64,000 nucleotides of DNA from Candidatus Nitrosotenuis chungbukensis (GCF_000685395.1 NZ_AVSQ01000021.1:1-64000); one strand, 5' to 3'. Shown: positions 1-8,421, counted from the first letter of the stretch. A program made the numbers and translations. The notes: generated by a model from the letters alone, not told the origin.

Positions 1-1263
1 AATGCCTTGCGGACCTGTAGCTCCTGTTGGACCAGTAGCTCCTGTTAAGCCAGTTTCACCTTGAATGCCTTGAGGACCTGTAGCTCCTGTTGGACCAGTA
101 GCTCCTGTTAAGCCAGTTTCACCTTGGATGCCTTGCGGACCTGGTGGACCTGGGGGACCTGGTGGACCTGTAGCTCCTGTAGCTCCCGTAGCACCTGTAG
201 CACCAGTCAGACCTTGCGGACCAATAGGACCTGTAGATCCGGTTAAATTACCTTTTAGAACCCAAACTCCAAAAATTTTTAAATAAACATCACCATTTGA
301 GGAATCGATATAGATATTACCATTTTTGCCAAGTTTTGGAGATGGAATCCCAATTCCAGTAAACACTTTTTCTTTATCTTTATCTTTATCGTCTCGATCT
401 TGCCCGTTTCCATCGTTATGGTCTTGCCCGTTTCCATCGTTATGGTCTTGCCCGTTTCCATCGTCATGGTCTTGCCCGTTTCCATCGTCATCGCCTTGCC
501 CGTTTCCATCGTCTTGCTCTTGCTTGTTTTTATCGTCTTCTGTTTTCTGGACTAATTCGTCTGCTATTTTCTGAGATGCATCGTTTGCTGCCTTTTTGAT
601 TTCAGCTGCTTTCTGAGCTGCATCACCGGCAGCTTTCTTGGCTGCATCGTCTGCTATTTTCCTGTCTGCATCAGATATTGTTTTCTGAGCTGCATCGTCT
701 GCTTCCTTCTGGATATCAGCTGCATTCTTGGCCGCATCGTCTGCTATTTTCTGAGCCGCATCGTCTGCCGCTTTTTGGATTTCTGCTGCCTTCTTGGCCG
801 CATCGTCTGCTATTTTCTGAGCTGCATCGTCTGCCGCTTTTTGGATTTCTGCTGCCTTCTTGGCCGCATCGTCTGCTATTTTCTGAGCAGATGTATCGTT
901 TGCTGCCTTCTTGGCCGCATCGTTTACTATTTTCCTGGCCGCATCATCTATTGTTTTCTGAGCTGCGTCCTCTGCTGCCTTTTTGATACTAGCTGCCTTC
1001 TTGGCTGCGTCTTCTGCTGCCTTCTTGGCTGCGTCTTCTGCTGCCTTTTTGATACCAGCTGCATTCTTGGCTGCATCATCTGCTATTTTCTGAGCTGCAT
1101 CGTCTGCCGCTTTTTGGATTTCTGCTGCCTTCTTGGCCGCATCGTCTGCTATTTTTTTGGCCGCATCGTCCTGTTCGGCTGCTGCTACGATTGGCAGTGG
1201 TGTCGGGATTATTCCCAGTAATAGAATACCAATTAAAATGAGTCCTAGAACTTTAGTGACCAA
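1..1263 (-). CDS. Secreted collagen-like protein with Ala-rich coil (C-terminus outside window)
   Basis: This is an open frame of 421 codons with no stop before the window edge, so the C-terminus is missing. The start is TTG at 1263; the N-terminus ([20 protein letters not shown]) closely matches that of the beta-helix protein ending at 4892, which also starts with TTG. Visible in order: a signal peptide (about 1-29), an Ala/Lys/Asp-rich heptad-like repeat (variants of [13 protein letters not shown], about 30-240) that should form a long helix or coiled coil, a DDGNGQD-type acidic linker (about 244-290), a short GDVYLK...WVLKG segment common before collagen domains, and Gly-X-Y collagen repeats ([15 protein letters not shown]) from about 341 to the edge. 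I infer a cell-surface fibre or adhesin. An upstream DNA element at 1467-1511 is shared with other secreted genes here. Confidence 0.85.
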   Translation of the reverse strand, partial: MVTKVLGLILIGILLLGIIPTPLPIVAAAEQDDAAKKIADDAAKKAAEIQKAADDAAQKIADDAAKNAAGIKKAAEDAAKKAAEDAAKKAASIKKAAEDAAQKTIDDAARKIVNDAAKKAANDTSAQKIADDAAKKAAEIQKAADDAAQKIADDAAKKAAEIQKAADDAAQKIADDAAKNAADIQKEADDAAQKTISDADRKIADDAAKKAAGDAAQKAAEIKKAANDASQKIADELVQKTEDDKNKQEQDDGNGQGDDDGNGQDHDDGNGQDHNDGNGQDHNDGNGQDRDDKDKDKEKVFTGIGIPSPKLGKNGNIYIDSSNGDVYLKIFGVWVLKGNLTGSTGPIGPQGLTGATGATGATGATGPPGPPGPPGPQGIQGETGLTGATGPTGATGPQGIQGETGLTGATGPTGATGPQGI

Positions 1264-1440
1264 TTAAAGGCCACCGCTATTTGTACTCAATTTGAGCAAG
1301 GTTGCTTCGCCCGAGTTGGCGTGTGAATTGGCAAGTGCAAAGTTGTCGACTGTAAGATCCAATGGACCAGTAGTTAGGATGGAGAAAAACAGGGTAAAAG
1401 ATACTGCTACCGCTATAAAAAGCATGAAAGTTTTTTTCAC
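1264..1440 (-). pseudogene. Remnant of a DUF3494 (ice-binding-like) secreted protein
   Basis: A 58-codon frame from GTG 1440 encodes a signal-peptide-like start (KKTFMLFIAVAVSF) followed by GPLDLTVDNFALANS. This matches the beginning of the mature DUF3494 domains at 3713 (PLDLTGVDNFVILAN) and 6883. The homology stops after about 20 residues and the frame ends in TAA directly before the TTG of the collagen-like gene. It therefore looks like the 5' stub of a deleted adhesin gene. It keeps an upstream element copy (1467-1511), so the promoter may now drive the collagen-like gene. A longer in-frame start at 1512 would translate the element itself and is less likely. Confidence 0.6.
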
Positions 1441-1466
1441 ATCTACTACTTTGTTGCGAATTCTAT

Positions 1467-1511
1467 TAAGCCGCGCTGACGTTTGTGTTAGTTTCATTGA
1501 CGAATCTGTCA
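1467..1511 (-). promoter_or_regulatory. Conserved secreted-gene upstream element, copy A
   Basis: The plus strand reads TAAGCCGCGCTGACG, then TTTGTGTTAGTTTCAT, then a variable 6-8 nt and TCTGTCA. On the minus strand the element ends in CGCGGCTTAAT, whose TTAAT part may be the TATA box, about 26-30 nt before GTG 1440. Three other copies lie at 4958, 6901 and 49203, always upstream of a secreted-protein gene and in the same orientation. Confidence 0.7.
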
Positions 1512-1805
1512 ATAGTATTAACTGATTTTTCGCATCGATGTCACAACATTTGGGAATTTGACGTCAGAACGACCTGCTTTGACCTTTAAAAGTCACCATC
1601 TTTTATTTTTTTGAATTCTTCGTGTTCCCATAGAAGACAGTCGATTTTAATTTGGACAGCAGGTTGCCATTATGGTTTTAGCCAATTTCGCCATCACTTT
1701 CCTAACTTCCTACTAGAATACAAAATGTGCCAATATTTGTTGTCTTATTGATTGGATTGCCAAATGGCATTATATGATCATCTTGGATCGCATGTTCATA
1801 AAAGA
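1512..1805. other. Intergenic, no gene seen
   Basis: This stretch lies between the upstream element and the 3' end of the DUF3494 gene. I see no coding potential with plausible starts, no tRNA and no strong hairpin. Short frames on the plus strand here are shadows of the neighbouring gene. Confidence 0.5.
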
Positions 1806-3713
1806 TTAGGTTTGTGGTTTTGCCCATCCACGCTCAATGAGTTTTATTTTGGTTTCAGGTTTGACGCAAACAGGATTCTCATTGCTTGTCTTGATTACAA
1901 GATGAAGGTTTTCTTTGCACTGTATTTTATCAAGAGTGATTCCTGCCTTGAATTGTTTTAGGGGGGATTCAATAAGATCACCCGTGGAAACAGGAACTGC
2001 CTCTGCAGATATCACAGTAATGTCAATAGACTGATGATCTCCTACGAATCTGCCATCATTAATGTAATCAGGATCTGCCCACACATCAAGCTTGTATTTT
2101 CCTTCAGGAATGCCTTCCGGAATAACCATGCTTATGTTAAATCTATCAGAAGATGAAATAAAATCCGAGTGGAAGAAAGGACAGTCAATGTCTTGCGCCA
2201 GGACACTTTTTGGCTTGACAAAAAGATAGTGAGGTTTGGTGGCAGATTCTTTGCATATGCCGACATCAGGAGTAATCCAAGGAATGATGTTTCCAATTCC
2301 GTCTGTTATTCTGAAGGATAGTCGTATTATTTCGCCTACCACCACTTGTGATTTCGTGACATTCAAGTCAGAGATTAGCACCTTGTACGCGTCGTCGTTT
2401 GTGACATTTACTGCCAGCCCTGGAATTTCGAGCTCTGGTTCTGGTTCAGTGATTGATTCGACGACTTTGACGCCCGGGGTGAAGTAGTTTTGCCTTGCGT
2501 TTCTATGCTCGTCCCAAACATTTGTTGCCATAATGTTGAACTCAAGCGGCGTTCTGAATGTGTGATAAACAGTTACAATCAGGCAGTCATTTTTGAAAAC
2601 GGCGTCTGCTCTACACGGTCCTTCTGACGTTTCTACCCTAACATCTTTCAAGGCATGTTCCGGATCTATGACGTTTACCGTGTTAATCTCATCCCATGAT
2701 CTGTACAACTCGATCATAACCTTGCTATCGCCAAGTACTTGTCCCTTAGCTAAACCAAATATCAAATCAAAATGCCTCACTTCGTCTGGCGCGTCTTCCT
2801 CAAATATTTTGAAAACTGCCTTGTTGACAGCTCCGACTTCGGTTGTTCTCAATGTAAGTGGTGTTAAGAACGGCCCCACGTTTGATGAATGCCCGTTATA
2901 TGAAAATCCCAGATCCACCCTGCGGAAGTTGTTGCTGTCCAGCCCCAATGTCGGTGGTATGCAGTCATCACAGTCGCTGCGGGATGTTACGTCTACTATG
3001 TCTAATGGAGGTGCAATTGTGACTAACGGGGCAGTAATCGTATCGAAAAACCCAGTTGTGGTGACTGCGCCATTTGACAGGATTCTTCCATCCATAACGA
3101 CAGTGCTTCCCAGTGTAATAGCTGCATTACTCAGTATAATCCCCGCAAAAATACTGTCATCGCCAAGGGTCGTTCCGCCTGCAGGTACCCAGAACACGTT
3201 GTCAGCCTTTGCATTTCCTGCCAGTGAAACCTGTGAGAAGTCCAGTGCGTCGAGTGTGCCGCTTATTCTAAAGATGTAGGTTCCATCGCCGTCAAGAACG
3301 ATCCCACTGTTTATGGAAGCTGCGCCAGTAATGCAATAGACCCCAGGTGCAAGCGGCGAGAGAGTGTCAAGTACGGTTGCCACGCCAAGCGTTGTCGTAC
3401 AAGCTCCAGACTGGGAAGGATTGTTTGCAGATGCCAGCAGGCTGGCCTGCTTTGTCATTGCCGAAACATAGACGGGATTTGGAGATGCAAATGTGGTACC
3501 AGCGACAGTCGGAGGATTTGCAGGCGCTACGGTGTAGCCAAGATCACCATTAAGAACGGTTCCAGTTCCGGAGTTGGTGTACGTGTTTGCAAGAATTACA
3601 AAGTTGTCGACGCCCGTAAGGTCCAACGGGCCGGCAGCAGTAGTGGTTTGGATTGAGAAAAGCATGACAGAAAATGCGGCAGCTGCAAGAAAGTATAATT
3701 TTTTCATAGTCAC
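1806..3713 (-). CDS. Secreted DUF3494 (ice-binding-like) adhesin with thaumarchaeal surface-protein C-terminus
   Basis: This 635-aa protein has a signal peptide (about 1-26, MKKLYFLAAAAFSVMLF core). A DUF3494 beta-solenoid domain follows (about 28-230), with PLDLTGVDNFVILANTYTNS at its start and FWVPAGGTTLGDDSIFAG near its end. The middle region (PPTLGLDSNNFRRVDLGFSY and on, about 250-480) and the tail (PLKQFKAGITLDKIQCKENL, ending near WAKPQT) are recognisable from many thaumarchaeal exported proteins. DUF3494 proteins bind ice or act as adhesins; surface attachment is the likelier role here. The start is GTG 3713 or the ATG two codons in. The gene lacks the conserved upstream element of its neighbours. 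Confidence 0.85.
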   Translation of the reverse strand: MTMKKLYFLAAAAFSVMLFSIQTTTAAGPLDLTGVDNFVILANTYTNSGTGTVLNGDLGYTVAPANPPTVAGTTFASPNPVYVSAMTKQASLLASANNPSQSGACTTTLGVATVLDTLSPLAPGVYCITGAASINSGIVLDGDGTYIFRISGTLDALDFSQVSLAGNAKADNVFWVPAGGTTLGDDSIFAGIILSNAAITLGSTVVMDGRILSNGAVTTTGFFDTITAPLVTIAPPLDIVDVTSRSDCDDCIPPTLGLDSNNFRRVDLGFSYNGHSSNVGPFLTPLTLRTTEVGAVNKAVFKIFEEDAPDEVRHFDLIFGLAKGQVLGDSKVMIELYRSWDEINTVNVIDPEHALKDVRVETSEGPCRADAVFKNDCLIVTVYHTFRTPLEFNIMATNVWDEHRNARQNYFTPGVKVVESITEPEPELEIPGLAVNVTNDDAYKVLISDLNVTKSQVVVGEIIRLSFRITDGIGNIIPWITPDVGICKESATKPHYLFVKPKSVLAQDIDCPFFHSDFISSSDRFNISMVIPEGIPEGKYKLDVWADPDYINDGRFVGDHQSIDITVISAEAVPVSTGDLIESPLKQFKAGITLDKIQCKENLHLVIKTSNENPVCVKPETKIKLIERGWAKPQT

Positions 3714-3761
3714 CAGACATTTTTGTTGGGAATCTAATTAAGTTTTAGAGATTATCGGATA

Positions 3762-4892
3762 CTAGTCCATTATCTTTTGTGTCTTTTCTTTCTCTTCCTT
3801 TACCTTGTTCTTTTCCCCTACGTCGCCATCAAAAGGAGTGTCAAAGCCACTTACCGTGTTCTTGGTAATAGAGTTATTATTCCCATAGTTACCAATTCCG
3901 ATATCATAGTCAAACTGGTTGCAGTCGGCAATAGTTGCGCTATCAAAAACATTGTTTCCGGTTATTGTCAAATTGTCAGCATACGCGTAGATTCCAATGT
4001 CAGAATTTCCACCAATATGGTTTTTGCGAATTACAGAGTTATCTGCATCAAAGATAAGCACAGCTGTTGCCACTGTATCACTTGCGCCGCACCACTGATT
4101 TCCGTCAATTTTGTTGTTCTGGATAATTCCAGTTGCGCCAAACCCGATTTGAACCGAGTTTGCAGCTAATTGAGGAGTTGCGGTGGAGCCGACATCATTG
4201 TGGTGTATATCCACATTTACATCCCCGTTTGCGAGGATTCCGGTCTTTTGATAATTGGAAACTTTGTTATGGCCAATTTCTACAGACAGTGTGCCAGGAT
4301 GAGTCCCATCAAATGGAGCGTTGCGCACCTCAATTGCGTTTCCTTCCTGACATCCGCTTGCAGCCTGATTTAGGCTGAGTATTGTATTGTGCATTATAGA
4401 GCCAGATGCGCCCTCAAACATGATACCTCGCAGTCTGTCGTTACCGGCATCACAGACATTGGCCAGGCCACTGGTTGCGATTTTGAGTCCAGTCACATGT
4501 GCAACTGTGCCTTGGTTTTTGACCACAGCGCCGACAAAATGTCCTCCCAGTGGATCAACTGCAGTTATTGTATGGCGTTTTCCATCAAGCGTAAATCCAT
4601 TTGGAATCAGTATGGTTTTATCTGTAATACAGTCATTATTCAGTGTCATTACAGTTTTCTTTGTGGTGAATTGGCAGTCAGTATTATCATTGTTAGTACT
4701 ATCATTTCTATCATTACCCTTTCGGTCATCATCATTTCTATCGTTGCCGTTTCTGTCATCATCATTTCTATCGTTGCCGTTTCTGTCATCACTGTCGTCT
4801 TTCTCAGCTGCAGTTACAATTGGCAGGGACATTGGAATTATTCCCAGCAATAAAACACCGATTAAGAGAGATGCTAGAAGTTTGGTGATCAA
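3762..4892 (-). CDS. Secreted right-handed beta-helix (NosD/PbH1-type) protein
   Basis: This 376-aa protein starts at TTG 4892. It has a signal peptide (about 1-29), then a repetitive hydrophilic linker of DDRNGNDRND units (about 33-70). The rest is a parallel beta-helix, rich in short turns such as GNNNSITKN, IGHNKVSNY and VIRKNHIGGN, preceded by a conserved-looking entry segment (CITDKTILIPNGFTLDGKRH). Such folds occur in surface polysaccharide-binding or lyase-like proteins; no catalytic residues can be assigned. The C-terminus is a short charged tail. A 31-codon frame beginning inside the upstream element (ATG 4989) ends in TAA directly before this TTG. Confidence 0.8.
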   Translation of the reverse strand: MITKLLASLLIGVLLLGIIPMSLPIVTAAEKDDSDDRNGNDRNDDDRNGNDRNDDDRKGNDRNDSTNNDNTDCQFTTKKTVMTLNNDCITDKTILIPNGFTLDGKRHTITAVDPLGGHFVGAVVKNQGTVAHVTGLKIATSGLANVCDAGNDRLRGIMFEGASGSIMHNTILSLNQAASGCQEGNAIEVRNAPFDGTHPGTLSVEIGHNKVSNYQKTGILANGDVNVDIHHNDVGSTATPQLAANSVQIGFGATGIIQNNKIDGNQWCGASDTVATAVLIFDADNSVIRKNHIGGNSDIGIYAYADNLTITGNNVFDSATIADCNQFDYDIGIGNYGNNNSITKNTVSGFDTPFDGDVGEKNKVKEEKEKTQKIMD

Positions 4893-4957
4893 TTAAGAGT
4901 CACCATAAACATTTGAATTATTTTCATAGACATCAGTTAGTTTGTCGGCAGTGTTAA

Positions 4958-5002
4958 TAAGCCGCGCTGACGTTTGTGTTAGTTTCATGGACCGATCTGT
5001 CA
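4958..5002 (-). promoter_or_regulatory. Conserved secreted-gene upstream element, copy B
   Basis: This copy has the same core as copy A (TAAGCCGCGCTGACG / TTTGTGTTAGTTTCATGG / TCTGTCA), with only a few differences in the variable stretch. On the minus strand it ends in CGGCTTATTAA, a TATA-like run about 60 nt before TTG 4892, which would leave a 5' UTR of roughly 35 nt. Confidence 0.7.
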
Positions 5003-5113
5003 GTACTGATTGAATTTGTACTGATTTACATAAAATCAGAATGACTCAACATTACGTATTTTGAAAAGACATAGTTTTCCAGTAAAACAAGATTTGTCCG
5101 ATAGAATTTCTGA

Positions 5114-6862
5114 TTACGGTATCATGACGATAGATTCGCATGCCAGACCAGTGTCAGTTCCCTGCCCGCCGTTACAAGAGTCATTTCCCAGTCCGCCGTT
5201 TAAGACATCAGAGCCAGCATTACCAAACAGCTGATCATCACCGTCATCGCCAAAAATCACATCGTTTTTCGCATTTCCAATTAGGGTGTCGTTGCCGTTT
5301 CCACCAGATATGGTGTCTGCCCCAAGACCGCCAGTCACAGTGTCGTTGCCGTCGTTGCCGTTTACGATGTCATTGCCGGATTGGCCATCCACCACATCGT
5401 CACCAAGATCACCGTTGAGCGTATCAGCGCCTGCGTTTCCATTAATCACGTCATTGTCCAATCCACCGTTAATCACGTCATCTCCGGCGTTGCCGTTTAT
5501 GATGTCGTTGCCGTTTCCGCCGTTTATGATGTCGTTGCCGTTTCCGCCAGATATGGTGTCGTTTCCGTTTCCGCCGTTTATGGTGTCGTTTCCGTTTCCG
5601 CCGTTTATGGTGTTATTACCGCTTTCATCAATTATGCAGTCATTGCCTCCCCTACCTTGTATGCTGTCATTGCCGCCAAATCCCTGCATTAGATCCATCC
5701 CAGGAGTGCCAATTAGCACATCAGAGAATGGCCCCCCAAGGAACACGTTAGTTCCGTATGACGACAGCGGCAATCCGCAGAACAGCGGAGCGACTACGTT
5801 TATTGTTGCGTCTGCGCGCGCTTGCAAGTCAGATGGGTATGTTATGACATTTCCAAGCGGGTCAGTTCCACTGCCTATTGCCGCGTTTGTGAATGTTCCA
5901 GCTGTTGGGAATGTCTGCGTACACTCAAACTTCCATGCATCTCCAGGATCAAGTACGTTGTCTTGATCAGTATCTCCTGCGTTGAATCCGCCTGAGAGAA
6001 TTGCCGTGACAGGCGAACACGAGTCGTCTGTGACGGAGACGTTTGTGAGCGGCCGGTTACCGTCGTTTGTTTCAGTGTATGTAAATGTCACTGATTGTCC
6101 TATGAAGACAATTATCGCACTGGCAGTCTTGCTAAGAAATATTGACGATATGCCAACTGGATCTGTGATTGGAGCTATAATGACATCAAACGGTCCTGTC
6201 GTGGTAACTGCCCCATTTGACAGGATTCTTCCGTTCATGACCACAGTGTTGCCCAAGGTAATGGATGCATCACTCAGTATGTTCCCTGCAAAAATACTGT
6301 CATCGCCAAGCGTTGTTCCTCCTGCAGGCACCCAGAATATGTTGTTGGCTTGTGCGCCTCCATTTAGTGCAACAGCTGAGCTTGCCGAAGTATCTAGTGC
6401 GCCAGTTATTCTAAAGAGGTAGATGCCATCGCCGTCAAGAATGACCCCGTTTGTTATTGAGACAGCGCCGTCAATGCAATAGACACCAGACGCAAGCGGC
6501 AACATGGTAGTCAGGTCTGTTGCGCCAGAAAGATTCGTCGTGCAATCTCCAGACTGCGCGGGATCGTTTGCAGACGCAAGCAGATTGGCCTGAATTGTCA
6601 TCGCCGAAAGATAAGCAGGATCAGGGGACGCAAACGTATTGCCAGTGACAGTCGGAGGGTTTGAAGGCGCCACGGCATACCCGAGGTCCCCGTCAATTAT
6701 TGTTCCTTCGCCCGAGTTGGTGTACGTGTTTGCAAGAACGGCAAAGTTGCCCACCCCTGTAACGTCCAACGGGTCCACGGCAGTAACAGTTCTGATTGAG
6801 AACAGCATGACGGAGAACATTATAGCCATTGCAAAAAATATGATAATTTTTTTGTTAATCAA
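5114..6862 (-). CDS. Secreted DUF3494 adhesin with DUF11-like domain and RTX nonapeptide repeats
   Basis: I prefer TTG 6862 (LINKKIIIFFAMAIMFSV), which parallels the TTG starts at 1263 and 4892 and sits about 35 nt after the element's TATA-like run. An upstream ATG at 6883 is possible. Domains in order: signal peptide; DUF3494 (about 30-225, PLDVTGVGNFAVLANTYTNS); a DUF11-like beta-sandwich (YTETNDGNRPLTNVSVTDD); then about 15-17 RTX calcium-binding nonapeptides (GGNGNDTIN variants) to the C-terminus. RTX repeats fold into a calcium-loaded beta-roll outside the cell. In bacteria they usually go with type I secretion, but here an N-terminal signal peptide implies Sec export. A surface adhesin is the likely role. 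Confidence 0.88.
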   Translation of the reverse strand: MINKKIIIFFAMAIMFSVMLFSIRTVTAVDPLDVTGVGNFAVLANTYTNSGEGTIIDGDLGYAVAPSNPPTVTGNTFASPDPAYLSAMTIQANLLASANDPAQSGDCTTNLSGATDLTTMLPLASGVYCIDGAVSITNGVILDGDGIYLFRITGALDTSASSAVALNGGAQANNIFWVPAGGTTLGDDSIFAGNILSDASITLGNTVVMNGRILSNGAVTTTGPFDVIIAPITDPVGISSIFLSKTASAIIVFIGQSVTFTYTETNDGNRPLTNVSVTDDSCSPVTAILSGGFNAGDTDQDNVLDPGDAWKFECTQTFPTAGTFTNAAIGSGTDPLGNVITYPSDLQARADATINVVAPLFCGLPLSSYGTNVFLGGPFSDVLIGTPGMDLMQGFGGNDSIQGRGGNDCIIDESGNNTINGGNGNDTINGGNGNDTISGGNGNDIINGGNGNDIINGNAGDDVINGGLDNDVINGNAGADTLNGDLGDDVVDGQSGNDIVNGNDGNDTVTGGLGADTISGGNGNDTLIGNAKNDVIFGDDGDDQLFGNAGSDVLNGGLGNDSCNGGQGTDTGLACESIVMIP

Positions 6863-6900
6863 AACCAATACAGTTCCTAACATCTAACGGGCTATAGGTT

Positions 6901-6960
6901 ACGCTGACGTTTGTGTTAGTTTCATGGACTAATGTGTTAGTTTCATGGACTAATCTGTCA
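6901..6960 (-). promoter_or_regulatory. Conserved secreted-gene upstream element, copy C (with internal duplication)
   Basis: The core CGCTGACGTTTGTGTTAG is present, but a 21-nt unit beginning GTGTTAGTTTCATGGACT is repeated in tandem (6913-6933 and 6934-6954) before the terminal TCTGTCA. The GCCGCG block of copies A, B and D is altered. The element lies about 40 nt upstream of TTG 6862. Confidence 0.65.
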
Positions 6961-7031
6961 GTATCATAGTACGATGAGACGCATATTTGGAGCCAAGTTT
7001 TCAGTATTTCGGAAAAACTGCAGTCATGACA

Positions 7032-7289
7032 TTAGATTTTAGAATTATCTGTACGCCTATGGCTTATCTCAACTACAAGAATTATCAGATTATTTCTTTG
7101 AATGCTCATCAAAATTCGATAATCGCCAACGCGCAGTTTGTAAAATTCAAGACCTGCAAGCTTTGACACGTATTGGAATGGGTTAGGGGCCACTTCACGT
7201 AGTTTTTTATCTATTCTTTTGGCAGTCGGTCTGTCAAGCTTTGCCAGCTGGTTTTTCGCAGTATCAGTTATGCGGATGCTATAGGCCAA
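7032..7289 (-). CDS. RelE/ParE-family toxin
   Basis: This 85-aa protein (MAYSIRITDTAKNQLAKLD, KLREVAPNPFQYVSKL, FYKLRVGDYRILMSI, VVEISHRRTD) matches the RelE mRNA-interferase/ParE fold, including the basic RVGDYRI strand and C-terminal HR residues. RelE-type toxins cleave mRNA on the ribosome. The start overlaps the 3' end of the upstream antitoxin gene by 11 nt, the usual antitoxin-first layout, so the two are probably translationally coupled. Confidence 0.85.
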   Translation of the reverse strand: MAYSIRITDTAKNQLAKLDRPTAKRIDKKLREVAPNPFQYVSKLAGLEFYKLRVGDYRILMSIQRNNLIILVVEISHRRTDNSKI

Positions 7290-7500
7290 GTTCTTTTTCT
7301 ACTTGTTCGAGGGAATGTGTTCTGCCTTTTTCTATATCGTCAAGTGATTTTCTCAGGTTTTTTATTGTCTTAGTGTCTATTTCGTCATCCTGTGCTCTCA
7401 TCAGTCTCTCTATCACATCATTGTATGTCTCCTTTGTGTGCAATTTGAGATTTTCGAGCTTTGTTCGGGTCTTGCCCTTTATTTTTATGGTGGTATTCAC
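7279..7500 (-). CDS. Antitoxin of the RelE-type pair
   Basis: I start this at GTG 7500 (VNTTIKIKGKTRTKLENLKL), giving 73 aa. A TATA-like TATATAC run ends about 24 nt upstream, which points to a leaderless message. The N-terminal VNTTIKIKGKTRTKLENL resembles the beta-strand/helix of ribbon-helix-helix-type archaeal antitoxins; the C-terminal half (DDIEKGRTHSLEQVEKELGL) would wrap the toxin. A longer frame to 7626 would overlap the TPR gene stop, but it would translate through the promoter and operator, so I reject it. Confidence 0.75.
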   Translation of the reverse strand: MNTTIKIKGKTRTKLENLKLHTKETYNDVIERLMRAQDDEIDTKTIKNLRKSLDDIEKGRTHSLEQVEKELGL

Positions 7501-7506
7501 TGGTAA

Positions 7507-7524
7507 ACTATGGTATACCATAGT
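7507..7524. promoter_or_regulatory. Perfect 18-bp palindrome, likely toxin-antitoxin operator
   Basis: ACTATGGTATACCATAGT is identical to its reverse complement. It lies between the TATA-like run (about 7524-7531, minus strand) and GTG 7500, where a bound antitoxin dimer would block transcription. Autorepression by the antitoxin is inferred. Confidence 0.65.
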
Positions 7525-7622
7525 ATATAATAATTTGTAAGACATGATCATAACATCTATTGATTCAGGCATGTCTTGAGTTGGAATTGCTGGATTGAGG
7601 CTTTTGGGATCTGATTCTTGCA

Positions 7623-8087
7623 TCAATCCACAATTATTGAGAATCCTGGCAAGTTTCGCACATAAAGAAAATCCTTGTCATTTTTTGCAAGATTTGCCAT
7701 GTTTGGATTTATTTTGATTGCCCTCTCAAGGTATGACAGGGACTCATCGACGTTTCCCATCATGGACAGGTATGCCGCTTTGTTGTATAATGCACCAGCC
7801 ATGAGCGGATCAACAGATAGCGCTTTTTCCAATAACGGGATGGCTTTTTCATACTGGTTCATATCAATGAGGGCGCCTGCCTTGTTGGAAAGGGCTATAG
7901 GATCATTTGGCGATATGACTAGCGCCTTGTCAAATTCCGAGATTGCCTCTGGGTATTTCCCATCGTCATAAAAGCGCGAGCCTGAGACTAGGAGTTTGAC
8001 GAGTTCTTTCTTGTCGGCCGCTTTGTAGGCAGACTCGTCCTTTGCATATGCCACGTCTTTTTTAAAATTTGGGGACTTTGTTTTCAA
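7623..8087 (-). CDS. TPR-repeat protein
   Basis: This 154-aa protein has about three tetratricopeptide units (GSRFYDDGKYPEAISEFDKA, NKAGALIDMNQYEKAIPLLE, YNKAAYLSMMGNVDESLSYL), with the usual small and Ala/Pro positions. TPRs mediate protein-protein contact; the partner is unknown. The N-terminus is Lys-rich with no signal peptide, so it is probably cytosolic. A degraded copy of its 3' end recurs at 11371-11455. Confidence 0.8.
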   Translation of the reverse strand: MKTKSPNFKKDVAYAKDESAYKAADKKELVKLLVSGSRFYDDGKYPEAISEFDKALVISPNDPIALSNKAGALIDMNQYEKAIPLLEKALSVDPLMAGALYNKAAYLSMMGNVDESLSYLERAIKINPNMANLAKNDKDFLYVRNLPGFSIIVD

Positions 8088-8208
8088 CGAGTTTTATTTT
8101 TATCAAATGGGATAAAAATCAGGCGGTAGATCTGTCCATAGATCAATAAGGATACGTTGTTGCACAGAAAAGTAATTGATGAAAAAATCCTAAAATCATC
8201 AGTGACAG

Positions 8209-8421
8209 TCACAGTTTCTTTACAAAGTTTGCTTCTGAGACTTTAGCTTCAAGTAGAATTTCTCGCAATGTTCCCATTGCGATTGGGGAATGTCGTGGTA
8301 CTGAAATAAATTTTTCGCCATCGCTTAGAATGAGATGACTTCCCCGCTGTCGGACTATTTGGAAATTAAATTTGCCAAGAACTCTAACTACGTTTCGCCA
8401 GTCATTGTTTCGGAGGCTCAA
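8209..8421 (-). CDS. hicA: HicA-type mRNA interferase toxin
   Basis: This 70-aa protein has the HicA double-stranded-RNA-binding-like fold: an N-terminal helix (NDWRNVVRVLGKFNFQIVRQ), the RGSHLIL strand with the catalytic His, then VPRHSPIAMGTLREIL. HicA degrades mRNA. Its start lies 20 nt inside the 3' end of hicB, so the order is antitoxin first, toxin second. Confidence 0.88.
   Translation of the reverse strand: MSLRNNDWRNVVRVLGKFNFQIVRQRGSHLILSDGEKFISVPRHSPIAMGTLREILLEAKVSEANFVKKL

Noticed and set aside
279-986. Open frames on both strands within the first kilobase encoding repetitive peptides
   Set aside because: They are shadows of the collagen-like/Ala-rich gene on the minus strand. 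That frame alone gives a signal peptide, coil and Gly-X-Y repeats.
7279-7626. Longer antitoxin start at 7626 overlapping the TPR stop
   Set aside because: It would translate through the palindrome and TATA box; the GTG at 7500 sits at the expected leaderless distance.
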